From assembly GCA_000507305.1 (NCBI GenBank), contig DF239857.1, forward strand, positions 139,405-203,404: a stretch of 64,000 nt of DNA. The letters run 5' to 3'. The DNA is from Breviolum minutum Mf 1.05b.01 (lineage: Eukaryota; Sar; Dinophyceae; Suessiales; Symbiodiniaceae). Position numbers and translations under genes: made by a program. Below are positions 12,838 to 25,570 of this stretch, piece by piece. The notes beneath the pieces are model-generated. The model worked only from the letters and a program-made list of their open reading frames with translations, did not search any database and was not told the origin of the DNA. The stretch's first letter is position 1; the number at the start of each line of letters is the position of its first letter.

Positions 12838-13200
12838 CCCAGATCGTAGTTTCTGAATCGTAGTTGCTGAATCGGTCGAAAATAGTCTCTGAATCGGTGG
12901 AAAATAGTTTCTGAACCGTAGTTGCTGAATCGGTCGAAAATAGTTTCTGAATCGGTCGAAAATAATTTCTGAATCGGTCGAAAATAGTTGCTGAATCGGT
13001 CAAAAATAGTTTCTGAATCGGTCGAAAATAGTTGCTGAATCGGTCAAAAATAGTTTCTGAATCGGTCGAAAATAGTTTCTGAATCGGTCGAGAATAGTTT
13101 CTGAATCGGTCGATCGTAGTTTCTGAATCGTAGTTTCTGAATCGGTCGAAATAGTTTCTGAATCGTAGTTTCTGAATCGCAGATAGTTTCTGAATCGGTC
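12838..13200. repeat. Minisatellite, inverted relative to 10085-10395
   Basis: More than fifteen copies of TTTCTGAATCGGTCGAAAAT occur. The reverse complement contains GATTCAGAAACTA, matching the GATTCGGAAACTA core of the 10.1-10.4 kb array, with a different spacer. The two arrays therefore bracket the repeat mosaic as an inverted pair. Confidence 0.85.
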
Positions 13201-13296
13201 AATGTTCTTGCAAATATACCCTCAAAGCTGCAAAGCCCAATGGCAACCTGCAATAGCTTTTCCAAAATGACAATATCGACACCCTCACCATCCATG

Positions 13297-16200
13297 CAAC
13301 GAATTGGAGGCTGGCAAGCGGATGAATTGTAGAAGAGCTGGAGATTCAAAATGCTCCAAGCAGATGTGAATTTGAAACCTGAGTTGTGATCTCCACGTAC
13401 CAAAAAAAGGGGTTGGTCAATGCATAGCAGCTTGAACTTCCTAAAAAAATACCTTTTGAGAACCTCTGAAAGGCATCTATCTTGTTGATGTATGTTCGAT
13501 TCAAAACTCAAAACCAAATTGAATGCCATTTTGGAAGGAGTCAATTCCCCTGAATTGAACCACTCGATTGACTTCATCGGAGGGCATAACTTGGGCAAGG
13601 TACAGTTGACAGGTCTTCATGCTGTGCAAACCCCGGCCTTTTCAACAGGCGATCCAGGAGGATCAAGGCGAATCTCTATCAGTGAGTGGCTTTTCCTACG
13701 TAGACCCAAAGCATCCGGAATCCCTATTCTTTAGGAAAAAGTTTCACCTTTAACGGCACCTCACGTCTGAAAAACCCACAGACACCGGAGGTGTTGGGTG
13801 ACTCAGTGACCCGCCTTTCTCGGCACTCAGCCTGCGTCGCTCTTGTAGCCTTGTCATCCCTTGCTCCAAAGCACCGCAGATATTCAAGGCATAGGGTTCC
13901 ACCTCTGGCGGAAGAAAAGTCTAGGAATTTTCCACCCCTGAAAACTGAGATGACATTGGAAATCCCCATTTTCAATAGGAAATACATCACATCTTCAAAT
14001 GATCGATTTTCCATTGTCAATGTTAGTTTTCGGTGGGGGGGGGGGTAAGTTGTATGTGTTTTGAGATCCTCAAACATGTTTTCCAGGTGAGGCAAATCTG
14101 GATGAAGTATTTCGCTTATCTAGATATACAATTTTCTTTTCGCAGAAAAAAAACAAACAAATCAACAAACAAATAGAACAAAACAAACGAAAACAAAGCA
14201 AAACAAAACAAAACAAACACTCTATTTTGATCTACTGTATTTCGGAGCATGGGACATGTTCCACGATCGTGGCTTGGCTGTTCTGTGCCGAGCCACTCCT
14301 TCAACGCTCGACATCTCTTTCCCAAAACGTACACGAAGTCTGGTCTCGGTGGTATCCTGCAAACACAACGACAAGAAACCAGAAATTCACTGATCTCCTG
14401 ATTACCATCACCTATCAGAACGCCAAGGGAAGATTCCTCTTGGAGCAAATCGGAAGTTCGGTCTCTCTCAAGGTCGAAGAATTCCACGCGCACAACATCT
14501 GCAATCTTGGCCCCAAGGGAAGCCTTAGCCAAAACCCGCACTGTAAAGTCTGTTGATTTTGCTCCAACAAAGGCTTGAAATAATAAAACAGGTCAATGTG
14601 CCAAGCAACTTCAAGGAATTCAGAAGTCTTCACAACAAGACCATCTTCGCCGAAGAGGCTATGATTCTTGCCGGAGCCTGGCAAGCTGTCTGCTGCACCA
14701 CCATCACCATGTCAAAAAGTGATTCATCTAGGAGTCTAAACATTTTGATTGTGTGGAACTCTCCAGAAGCATGAAGATTCATCTGACATGAATCACATTG
14801 AATAGAAATCAAGCCTAATCCAAGCCTCCCACCCTACGTATCCAGACATATCCAAACGACCTGCTGGTCCATAGGCCAGTACCACAGCGCTACGGCCTCC
14901 GTGCAAACATCGAAAAGTTGAGATGTTCAAATAGTAGGTGCAATGCTGAGTAAAGCACCTTTTTGTCGTTCAACACATCTGAAGTCTGAAAAACTTCATC
15001 AAGGATTCCTGAATTTCTTCTTCGGATAGACAAGTTACCAAACGCTAATCGCTACAAGCTTTGCAGGTCTGACTGCTTTCGCCACCGTGTTCTTTTTAGG
15101 CGAAGAAAAAGTTTCTCCAAAAAAACTTCCAGAATCTTCCACCTGACAAGCTCTTCTGGACCGCATCCTGCCAAACCTCTTCAAAGATCAAGCTACCAGA
15201 AGCTGTTTCCTCGGTGTCCATCAGGAAACATTCATAATATGACCTATATACTTGCAAATCCATTGTTTCAAACAAAATCAAAAAAAATGAAGTGAAAAAT
15301 GAAGTGACTATGAATAATTCAGCATTTTTGATCAAACCTTGGAAAATAATTCAGCATGATGAAACCATCCTTGGTTTCTCCCTGGTTTCAACGATCCACG
15401 GCACATCAAAAGCGTAGTCCAATTCGAAGATCTTCTCAGCAGAACTCACGAGGCCTCAGGTTTTTGGAGCGATAAAAACCAGTCAACATGGGAAGAGATA
15501 TATTGTATGTACATCATGGTGTGTATCAGATAACCATATATGATATGTGTCATCTATGTTACAAATATACTATAAATAAATAGGAATTATATAAAGTCTG
15601 TGTATCTGTACATGCAAATCTCCTTCACTGAAATTGCACAAAAATGTTGGAAAACACAGACCTTCATCGACCCCGATGGTGACATACAAGTTTTCCCTGT
15701 CCTTGTGCTGTATCCATTTGGACAGGAGGATTCCGTGTTTGTGGTCGACAGCGCAGGGCACTTACCTTGAGGCGACAGTTTTGGAGGGTGTAAATTACTG
15801 CACCCGCCACCAACTGTGTCGAAGATACTGCACAGGTCCGTGGGCCCAACAGCAGTTGTAAGTCTTGATCCTGGGGAAGCAAAAAGTTTTTGCGCAGCAA
15901 CAAAGATACCCTGGATTCGAATTGAGCGAATTGACAAGGCAAATGGATGAAAAGCCAACTACTCTTCAACTTTTGGGCTGCAACCTTCTGTTGGTAAAAG
16001 ACAACAAACTCAAAATCCTCATTTTTGGCAGAACTCTCACTACTGCTGTCCTCGCAAAAGCTGTATTCATCTCCAATGAGGCCATCTCAGCGAGACGGTT
16101 GGGCACTGTTGGGTCCGTTAGGTCTCGAGCAAAACCTCCTTACTGCATGTACTTGGACAGCAGAATCCATTGCAACAAACACTTACACGTTTGATCAATT

Positions 16201-19200
16201 AAAATACTCTTCACCAGTTTGGATGTGTAAAACACCAAAAAAAACTTGGATGATGATATGAATATTCAATTAATATTCACTAAATATCAACTTTTTGCTT
16301 CACCAAATATTTTTCCCCGAACAGTTATCACCTTGGACCGAAAAATGTCCCTCCCAAGTCATGTTCCCACCAGCACCTTGGCCTACCAACTGAGATGTTC
16401 TGGGATCAGCCTCCACAAAAGCACTGTGCTGCTGTCTATCTAAAACATCTTGCTGCTTCGACCTCCAAATCATATTTACAGTATCTACCTCTGATGAATT
16501 TTCAAAATTTTGAAGCTGATTTTCTCAGCCTCCAAAGGTATCAAAAATCACCCCCACCTGGCGCAGCACGCTGTTCCTCCGTGGCAACGCAAAGATCTTT
16601 CGTTTCAACTCATGGCCCGTGGTGCAGCAGAAGCTCCCAAGCTCCTGGAGTTGAAAAAAAGTGGCACAAAAAACCTTCCCACACATCTCAAGAGTTTGGA
16701 ACAGATTTGTTGATTGAAATTTGCACCTTTAAAAAAAAAACAGCTGAAAAAATGTTTACTACTTGAAATCGGTGGGGATGCTTGGTTCAAGATCTCAAAA
16801 GAATTCCGATATCTATGCCTTGATTTTCATCATTCATGGTTCCTTTCTGAACTGGAAAGCCCACTGCAACCCAAGGAATGCCAAATGGCGCAAAAACCAA
16901 CTCACATTGCCATTATAAGAATCTACGAGTACCAACTCACAACCACACTAAGGGGGGTCAACAATCATCAATTTTTGTCCGCTGCTCCTCACCAGATACT
17001 AAGGACACTGTTAGCTTGGGAGCAGCCATCTCGGTACCAAAAAGATGTTGGCCCAAATGTTCCAACTCTCAAGTGTTTTTTGGCCAAGCTTGTCTTTTGA
17101 GGCAACCGATAATAATCACAAACAAAAAGGATTTCAAAATCTTTATGATGTGAAGTTCTGCACGTAGTTCCTGTATGTTCCTGTCACAATATCAGATTCT
17201 AGGGTAACGATTCAAGTGTCATTCGATTTCGTCATGTCTGAACGATTCTTTCAGTGGACACTCTCACTGACAGTTTGATGGATGAACAGCAAACTGCTGC
17301 GGGCTTCTGAAGTTCCACTCGTGTCCTTCTGGTCATGATATTGATTTCTGTTGAAGACAGAAATCCTTGGATGGCATTAGAAGTTCCAAACAGAGAGAAA
17401 TTGCTTTGCATGAAGATATGTAGGTGTTTTATTTTCGTGAAAAACAGCACAACAACAACTAGATCCTCTACAAGTTAGTCCACAATCGCCATCATTTTTT
17501 CATAAGTCTCTCATGCCTTAAACTTCACTCTTTTGGGTGCCGCCTCGTTGCAGGCCCTGCGCTCGAATCACCTGTAGAGGTTCATCGCAAAAGCACTGGG
17601 TTTTGATAACTGAAAGCAAACAGAAGTCTAGAAATCTGAAGCTCATCCCCCAAAAAAATGAAAGATTAGCACAGCCAGGGTATATCACTTTCCAAACACA
17701 GAGTTTGGAACGGATCGACTGGACTTGTTGAAAGTTTTTTCGCTTCAGGGCCTCCTTGTGGCTGTTCACTAGCGCCACAATGCCTTTCGCATCAAAGGCC
17801 GCAAATTCATAGGAAACATAGCAAGCTACACATGCGAAAAATGGCAAACTCTGGGAACATTCCATGATGAAGGACATCTTGAAGTAGAGCCACCGTGGCT
17901 CATTGTGTTTTTGTACAGTGTTACCACGCCTGAGACCACTGGGCAAAGTGTGCCCTGGCAAACCAGCACAGCCAGAACATGGCTGAAAAATGTTGCATGT
18001 CCCATGGAAATATGAAAGAATTATGAAAGATTTGAAAAGCAAGCTCTATTGTTGAGAGACTCCCTGAAGGCATCTGAGTTTTTTTGTCTTTCTTTCCACA
18101 ATGGGCTCGACCAAAACTCATCTCTCTTTGTGGCCACCAAAGTTCACCCCACTGCCGCCTGTCGGCAAGTCGCCGCTACCATACCGTTCAACTTGGCCCT
18201 TCTTTGCAGTAAAAAAGATTTTGAAAATCCACCAGGACACGAAAAAAAATGGTGGTCTTCAAGTCTTCGGTTTTGGACAAAGACATATTCCTTTCGCAAA
18301 GTGTAATTATTTGCATGTGTCTTGTATGCAATTCTAGATTCTGGCTTCGAGTCATGCAGTCCTGATAAAGATCTGGGTCCACCAGCTACTTTGAGATGCT
18401 GAATGCCGTATCAAAAAGACAGACAAATATTTGTTGAGCCTTGGCGACCTTTGCACTTGACTGCTAATCACTGGAAACTGGGCATCTCTCTAAGTCCAAT
18501 CCAGATGATCAATTGGCTCCACTTTTCTTCCAATCATTTTCTTGGCACTGCTCGGGCATAGCTTGTTTTAATCATTTTTAATCGATCATGCCGGTGCGCG
18601 TACATAGATGGCCAAATCCCCGCGAGAATCGCGGTTCACTCGCAGGTTTTCGTCCAAATATGTGGAGACCTTAAACTCTTGACATGTTTTTCCGTGACAG
18701 TGCACCTCAGAATCTATGTCACTGCATTTACATAGGATTCTACTGCTTGGTTGCGATTGTATCAACTTCCAGTAAAAAGTTACCAAGGCTTCGGCGAACC
18801 ACCCAGCACCTGGAGCATGCGGTCATTGTGGTGCTCGTATGATTTCACCGTAGTAAAAGTGATAGAATTGCATCCTAGTCGGTTGCAATCTATCCTGTTG
18901 CATCATATGGCTTAACTGACTATGCTTTGTGATTCATGGGATGTTTACCATGCAACAAAACACAGTTATAATTTATACTTCCTAAAGATCAATACCTGGG
19001 TAAGATGTGTTCCAAACTCAACCCCCTGAGGTTTCCAACCAAATGGTGGCAGTGGCAGCAGCAATGGCGGTACTTTCAAACTGGCACCGGTGAAGGTGAA
19101 ATCACTACGCAGCCCATAGGGTGCCTCACAGTCGGGAAAATCGGGACCTTCCCAAACGCCATCCGTAGATGTTGTTTGTATACAAAGGTGATCCGCCAGC

Positions 19201-21290
19201 CTCATCGTTTTGGCCAGACCGAGCTTTCGTATCAATCTTGCCGGCCACATCAAAGCGCTTGCCGTCAGTGAAGGCGATACCTGGTGCGTCTCTGATAGAT
19301 CTCTCCATGACAAATCTGACATTTGCAGTATTCGCCGTGCCTCACATAACTCATAGAAATTCAATCTGAAGATTCAGAATCAACATACATGATATATGTG
19401 TGCATACACATGTCATACATTCGACTTATATATATACTTCAGGAGGACAAAAGTTTATGCTTCTTGGTTGATATGAACTTAGCAGCAAGTGGTCAGCAGC
19501 GGATCGAATTAGGAAGCTTATTTTGGGTGGCCAGTGCGGGACGGTCAGATTTCACCCTGTTTTAAATTAATAAGATTTTAACAGTTTCGGAGGAAGAAAT
19601 CCGACCGCCCGAAAGAAACAACAAGTGACCATTGAAGGATTCTAGGGGGGAAAGGGTTTCACCTCTTGTGATGCTCAACAAGCATAACTTTCATCCTGCC
19701 AGTGTATATATATATATATATACAGTGCGTGTATATGTAAATATGCATATACATAGAAAAGTTGCCTAACATTCCAATGCGTTCCATACATCTGAATGTC
19801 TTACCAGATTCCATAACGTTTGTCAAACAAGTTGCTGTTGCCCAGGGTGCCCTGGTCAACATCCACCTTCTGATACACTGAGACTCCTTCCAAGGCCACC
19901 CAGCTTTGTGCTGCAAATCTTAACTGAGAGACGACTTGGAAACGAATTCATCTTTCTAGTCCATAAACTCATAAACTGTTATATATATACATATACACAC
20001 TTTTACAGTGTGTATGTATATAAATATATACATTGTATTAATATGTATATATAGATGGATAATTATATACATATGTATGTATATGTGAATGTTTTTCATA
20101 CATAAACCATCATACGGTTGATGGAAAAAGGCCCTGCACCATTTAGAATGCCCGAAAAGGTTTTGATACCGGGATAAAACGAACATTTCGGGCATCCTAA
20201 AGTGGTACAGGATCTTTTTCTATCGACTGTATACATCTCAGAACCTTCCCCCAAGTTTCCGGCATTTCCATCCTGGATCTCCGATCAAAGAGAGCACCTC
20301 CTTCTCGGTGGTGTATGCCAAATTCCAAGTCCCTCGCTGCCCGAAATGCTAAGTCCCATGGGTTCATACTGGAAGAAATCGCCAGCAGTTGATATGGTAA
20401 ATGTCACATGATTTACAGCTTTTTGTTACCAAACTCTGAATGGTGAATCCCCTACAAAAACACTGAAACCAGAACTAGCCGATCAATGAAAGTTTAAGCC
20501 ATTCCCAATTTTTGTTCTCTGTCGCTAGAATTGAATCACCATCTGTCCAACATTTGCATGGCCCTGCCGAGACCCAGAAACTTTCCGCACTGAAGCCAAC
20601 TCCATTGGATGAGTGGATCATGAGGTGCTGAGATTTCTTGTATCGATACAAGAAAACTCTTCCATCCATATCAGTCAGATATGCCTAGGTTAGGCCTTTT
20701 ATCACCAAGAGCCCACCCGGCCTGTGAGCATATTCTTAGTAGATACCGGTGCCACCGCAGTCAGCTCATCGGCCAGTTGGCTCATGCGCCTTGCAAAAGC
20801 AACACCAGCGGATGACATCCCAAGGATCTCAGTGACGTTTTATTTCCTGTGGAAAAAAATAGTAGCTCCCAACCAGAATCGGTTGAGACTCTTGAACACT
20901 TGGGAACACATCGGATATCTTCCCTGTTGCACAGATTATTTTTCGCATTGCTCAATCCTTGCCTTTTTTCATCGCTCGAAGCTGTCGTTCCTCGCTTGGT
21001 TGCATCCTTGGTAGGAAAGATCCTGCCACGAAACCAATCAAGAACCATTGAACCTGCATTTCAATATACAAATTCGTTAGGGGTGCAAAAGTATGACTAC
21101 TGAAACATATTGAAACAGCTATTTGCAGCTTAGCTTCAGCCAGGTTCAACAATTCACGCTTCACCTTCACGCGCAAACGAGCCAGGAAAGCATTTAAGTA
21201 AAACGATTCAAGATGAATTATCAACAAATGTATTCCTTTCACATCAAAATCTCCGAACCAACACCTCTGATAACTCTGCAGATGCACACA
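13297..21290 (-). CDS. Candidate multi-exon gene(s), unidentified
   Basis: Many short minus-strand stretches look like exons of 90-200 nt. The clearest has an AG acceptor at about 13385 and a GTGAGG donor at about 13296, encoding FQIHICLEHFESPALL and onward. Others, with a recognisable part of each, are 14390-14545 (AKIADVVRVEFFDLERD), 15130-15270 (DTEETASGSLIFEEVWQDAV), 16540-16665 (GHELKRKIFALPRRNSVLR), 17240-17400 (TSNAIQGFLSSTEINIMTRR), 17730-17920, 18600-18740 (TYLDENLRVNRDSRGDLAIY), 19130-19310 (GKRFDVAGKIDTKARSGQND), 19826-19918 (YQKVDVDQGTLGNSNLFDKR), 20280-20410, 20480-20665, 20720-20835 (ARRMSQLADELTAVAPVSTK) and 21130-21230. No domain is recognised. The number of genes and whether they join the gene at 22.6-24.5 kb cannot be decided here. 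Confidence 0.4.
20112..20233. repeat. Foldback sequence, about 42-bp arms
   Basis: The left arm (20116-20157) and the right arm (about 20186-20230) are reverse complements except for about seven transition differences and one bulge. The loop is about 28 nt. Four of the differences become G-U pairs in RNA, so a plus-strand transcript would form a long, nearly uninterrupted hairpin. It may be a small foldback transposon relic or a small-RNA precursor, and the sequence does not decide which. Confidence 0.75.
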
Positions 21291-21525
21291 AAGGTGCCGC
21301 AATGGTGACCGCTATGGGAAGTCCTAGAAACAGATCACCTCAAAGGTACTTTTGGCAACGCCGATGCACAACTCCCATTGGTTCATGCTGAATGTGAAGC
21401 TTCTGGTGCTCGCTAAATGCCAGGGCACGTCGCAACATACCTTAAGGTCTATCAGGTCTGAGGGGTCTTGGGAGTCTTGATATCGAGATAGCAAAGAGAT
21501 TGTATGTGTGTGTGTGTGTATTTAT

Positions 21526-21830
21526 AGTGTATCTATATATATATATATACATATATAATCATATTATATTACATTATATCATATTATATCATATTATATC
21601 ATATAATATTATATTATATTATATCATATTATATTATATTATCATTATATTATATTATATTATATTATATTATATTATGTTATATTATACTATATTAAAT
21701 CATACGATATTATATTATATAATATCATATTATATCTTTATCATTATTATATTATATTATATTGCACTATATTATATCATACTATATTATATTATACTAT
21801 ATTATATTATCTCATATCATATGATATAAT
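21526..21830. repeat. TA-rich microsatellite (ATATT-type)
   Basis: About 300 nt of degenerate ATATT/ATATC units follow a TG and TA run. The expansion is absent from the paralogous position at about 39737, so it arose or grew after the duplication. Confidence 0.9.
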
Positions 21831-22605
21831 GTTCATTTCCTACAGTGAGTAGAGTAGAGGTCATGAACAAAGGTGTTCAGCCTCATTGAAACAAGTAGTG
21901 TTCATGCTCAGGCTTGATTCGTTGGCCAATGCTATCCTTCTGTTTGCATTTCAATCCCTAAGGTGCAGAATATGTGATCAAGTCCTATGTGCGCTTCACT
22001 CCACAACACATCGCAATGGTCCCTACCTCATCCGAAACCAAGCCACTGGGCGCCAAAAATGCCAATCTAAGTGAAGTCCAAAGGCAAATGCCAACCTCAA
22101 ACGTTCACCAATGTTTTAAGCCCGAGAGGCAGTCTGGTGCTATTGTCACCAATCCAAAACAAATCGTCTTTTAAAAACGTTTAGAAACCACTTGTGATTG
22201 ACGGGATCTTAAAATTATACTAATAGAGGTTTTGTCCTCGCAGTCCCATCACATTAGCTCCGAATTTTGATCCCATCAATTTTTTGGCAACTCAAAAAAT
22301 CCCAGGTCAAAAGTCACTTGGCTCTTAGATTCCTACTCTTCTGTCTACTCTGCCTGCCAAGGAACAAGGCACCATCTTCGCAGACTCTGACGCATCATGT
22401 GCTTCAAGCTGATCAAACCATGTGTCCGCAAACGCCTTCTACTAAGCATTCTTAGACCCTATGATGGGTTTTGAATCTGTATGGCAGGGCTTTGTGATCC
22501 TCAGAATCTCACCTTAACTGGTGCTTAGAATCACTCGAATTGAAACTGTCTTCAACAAGTCTTCGCTAAACTATCCTGCCGAAAACAAACGTTGCAAAAG
22601 TGATA

Positions 22606-22870
22606 TCAAGTAAGTGCTGCGGGAACAGTTTCTTTGAAATGAGATGTGCACCTTGCCGCTTGAAGGGAATGTTGTTCTGAAACTACCATGCCGCACACAT
22701 GTACGATACGGATCTTTTCGACCACAATGCTGTCAGGGTCTGGAGTAAACATGTCCGCAACTACCATGCAAAGCCACTGGTGGGCCGATGGAGCGGAAGC
22801 CACATAGAACTCTTGCGCTACACGCGCAAGGATCTAAAGTCAATCCAATGACCGAAGCCAGTTTATGTCA
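22606..22870 (-). CDS. Probable exon downstream of the amidotransferase-fold-like exons
   Basis: The minus strand reads openly for about 80 residues, including ARVAQEFYVASAPSAHQWLC, then VADMFTPDPDSIVVEKIRIV, then a Cys/His-containing tail. The paralogous stretch at 40550-40860 keeps the first half but is interrupted by about 63 extra nt after the codons for ..FTPHPD. It probably belongs to the same transcription unit as 23455-24547, but the joining exons were not identified. No family was recognised. Confidence 0.4.
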
Positions 22871-23454
22871 AGCCAAAAAAACTTGCAGTGAAAGATGAGT
22901 TCGCACCTTCTTCAGTCATGAAAAAGATCTGACAGTGAGCTGTCAGCCATGTGTTGAAGTTTTGGCTATCTCCAGGACTAATGACTAATGACCACTTCAT
23001 CCTTCTGCACAAACCATGGTTCCAAGTAAGCCCTGCAGTCATTGAAACATGGACACCATCCAGTAATCCTTCAAATGCTATCTACGTGCAAATGGATGAA
23101 AAACGGCTATTTGAAGTTTCATTTCTATGCATTCATATTCTGCACTTGGCACCCAGCATCAAGGTCTCTTCGTGAGGAACTCAAATGTCAATACTGTGCT
23201 ACACCCATGCATTATTCATTAAGTGTCTCCTGCAATTGCATGCAAATTTTCACATCAAAAACCTTGCTAGTTACAGTTTTGTCTTTGTACTGCCAAGTGC
23301 CATTAGAATCATGGAAATCTCCTTGGATTCCATTCATGATTCCCAACTTCAAATTTCTACCGAAACGACTTGTTTCGATGGATCACGCACCACCTCGGTA
23401 TGTGGATGGATTGCGATTGAATCCCCATTGAGGCCGTCGAAAGCGTTCGCGTAA

Positions 23455-24547
23455 GACCAACCAGGCAGAACAATTGCTCACGTAGCGCGGGGTGCCTGCC
23501 GTGGTCCACTGTCCTCGCATGATTTTGGTGAAGCCATTGTCCACAATAACACGGCCAGTACCCGTCTTACCTCCAGGGATCGTTGAAGAACATGTTACGG
23601 AAACTGCTGCCAACTGGAAGACCTTTACAAATTTGACAAATTGCAAAATGTGCTTGTTCTGCTTTCCACATTAACAAATTGAACACAAAATTGGAATACC
23701 ATGAAATGACTGCAATCAAGGGTGTTGCCAATATCGGCCTTGACGCTCTGAGGATGCTTCTTTGGCCAAAAGAACTGGCTTCTGGTTGGACGACGTGCCA
23801 AAAATCTTCCATCCATCAGGAACCATATGTGGATAACAAATCGTAACTCCTGTCAAAACTTGCAAGGTTTCTGCAAATCTTTCTTAACATGTCCAATGGA
23901 AATCCATCCGCAAATCTGCAACCCCGAGTAACCCGAGTATTTACATCTCTACGATTCATACGTCTGTTCAGTCATGTTTAGCCACAGGTCCTTCATGAAG
24001 CTTCACGATTCCCGCACACACCTTTGGATGGCCACCGAAGAAGCCAGGTTTCAAAGGGTCACCTGGGAGAAGTTCCTTGCCCCCAGGCGTGTTGCCCTCG
24101 AGCTGAAATCCAAACAACTTCTGCAACACGGCATTGGCATGCACGAAATAGGGAGAGTTGTCACCCCAAATCATGAGCCCACGTCCTGCTTCATGAAACT
24201 TCTGCACTTCTGACAAGAAGGCTTTTTTATCTCCTTCAAAGCTGTTGCCACTGATAATCCAAGCCACATGATACTGGCGTTGACGCAGCTCGCTCGTGAA
24301 GTCATCGACTGTGGTGCAAGTCTTGACCAGAAAGCCTTTTTTCGAAAGCTCCGGAACGGTGAGGGCTTGCAAATCCCCGGGCAATCCCTCTTGGAGATGA
24401 CCACAAAAAACCAAGATTTTGAAGCCTTCAAAAGCACCATCGCGGGCCAAATCAAAGCCTCCACCAATGGGATTTCCATACATGTCCATTTCTGCGCCTT
24501 CAAAGTCCCCATTGATCGCAGCGTCGTTGTAAATGCCAGCCTTATGG
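23455..24547 (-). CDS. Protein resembling class I amidotransferase-fold (ThuA/GATase1-like) proteins, 3' part
   Basis: Three exons on the minus strand can be read. Exon 1 (about 24547-23986) starts after an AG acceptor with AGIYNDAAINGDFEGAEMD, continues through FEGFKILVFCGHLQEGL and YHVAWIISGNSFEG, then AGRGLMIWGDNSPYFVHANA, and ends KLHEGP before a GT donor. Exon 2 (about 23882-23770) holds TGVTICYPHMVPDGWKIFGT. Exon 3 (about 23600-23455) holds TGTGRVIVDNGFTKI and TTAGTPRYVSNCSAWL. The order of an alpha/beta nucleotide-like start, a D-N-x-P-Y-F-x-H-A-N loop, then a G-R-V-V-V-D-x-G-F-T-K and T-A-G-T-x-R-Y end resembles uncharacterised amidotransferase-fold proteins I know only by pattern. 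No catalytic Cys can be assigned, so activity is unknown. Upstream exon candidates are at 24720-24830 and 24860-25065. Confidence 0.5.
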
Positions 24548-24599
24548 CACGTCCAGAACTGAATTCACCATCTTTTGAAGTGAGAATTATCTACCTGTA

Positions 24600-25132
24600 G
24601 CTGGTAGCTATCTGCTTGGGACTAAAACAAGTTTCGAAGTAGGATAAGGCAACAGAATACGAGGGTCCACAACGCACATTCTGAGTTGCGAAAGCAGGTA
24701 ACTACACTGTTTTTTACTGCGACCAGGTCACCATATCATCAATCCTATCTTGGATCTCGACGTCAATTTGGTCAAATCCGAAATCACCCTCCGAGCTTTC
24801 TTTTCTGGGCCTCCACTCTTCCACCTTCCAAGCAAAATGTTCTCTGCACACCCATCAGAAAAAACATGATGCTATCATCTCTGTCATCTCGTGTTTTTCC
24901 TTCCCCGATTTCTCGAAACCCTTCAACCCCTGAGGCCCCTGCCTGTCGCGCTTCGTGACTGCTACTGGCGCCTGAGTTGACGTGCCGGCTTCTTGGAACA
25001 TCTCGCCCTCCATGCGGCTGGTGGTCCTGATGCGACGCCTGGAAGCATGAGAGGGAACGGCTGATGTGGAAAGATCTGCAGGTTCAGGTTTAAGGGTGCA
25101 AGTATCAACAAGAAAGAGGACTTCGGCTATCG
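24600..25132 (-). other. Intergenic stretch with two possible exons
   Basis: Two open minus-strand pieces share a frame: 25065-24860, disordered, containing RMEGEMFQEAGTSTQAPVAV, and 24830-24720, containing GDFGFDQIDVEIQDRIDDMV. Both could be the 5' exons of the amidotransferase-fold-like gene. A short hydrophobic start IAEVLFLVDT lies at about 25120. No promoter motif is visible, as expected for dinoflagellates. Confidence 0.35.
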
Positions 25133-25570
25133 CTAGGTTGGATAATGTTCTTTTTTCATGTTTTTCACAAATAGCTCCTGCAACTGCAAGCCATTCTCAT
25201 TCACAACATAGGCCAACTTTTCATGGTGGTACTTCTGGCAGTGCAACTTGTCCTCGCGCTTTCTGCAAGCACCGCCTTCACGGCAAGGTAAGAGCAAATC
25301 CCAGAAGCCCGGGTGATGATACTCTGCTCGGTGATAAGGATCACAGAGTTGGCGGCACTGATCCCCATGCTGGCAGAGTTCTTTCTCGATGTGAGTGAAG
25401 CGTTCATCATGCTCACTGGATTCATTATGATCCTTGCAGCTGTGCCCATACAAGCAAATGTGACGCTTCTGAGCCATGTGTTGTTCCTCTTGCTCAGATC
25501 TATCTTTCTTTTGGTAGGCCACCTGGCAGTGAACACCATCAGGACACGGAGGGATTCCACAATGGGTCTT
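25133..25570 (-). CDS. C-terminal PBZ-like finger block
   Basis: The last exon encodes four more C-x5-C units: CPDGVHC, CLYGHSC (ending DERFTH), CQHGDQC (ending EYHHP) and CREGGAC (ending QKYHH). CLYGHSC fits the PBZ core C-x-F/Y-G-x-x-C exactly. A short helical tail follows, and the frame closes at a TAG after KKEHYPT at 25133. With the first block this makes eleven C-x5-C units in the locus. Confidence 0.7.
   Translation of the reverse strand, partial: KTHCGIPPCPDGVHCQVAYQKKDRSEQEEQHMAQKRHICLYGHSCKDHNESSEHDERFTHIEKELCQHGDQCRQLCDPYHRAEYHHPGFWDLLLPCREGGACRKREDKLHCQKYHHEKLAYVVNENGLQLQELFVKNMKKEHYPT

Larger units (their letters stand above)
21425..24018. repeat. Direct duplication, copy 1
   Basis: This is highly similar, in the same orientation, to 39636-41947. 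Matching runs include the stretch beginning GTTCATTTCCTACAGTGAG (21829 and 39744) and nearly base-for-base identity over 23200-23940 versus 41150-41880. Copy 1 has a TA-rich expansion (21526-21830) that copy 2 lacks. Unrelated segments replace each other at about 22200-22325 versus 40105-40260. The right edge lies inside the main exon of the amidotransferase-fold-like gene. Confidence 0.9.

Noticed and set aside
10085-13200. CRISPR-like array in the minisatellites
   Set aside because: Units are degenerate, have no regular unique spacers, and the genome is eukaryotic.
14825-14930. tRNA-like stretch on the minus strand (TAGCGCTGTGG, like an A box)
   Set aside because: The anticodon and T arms do not form proper stems and no B-box GGTTCGANTCC is present. 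At most it is a tRNA-derived relic.
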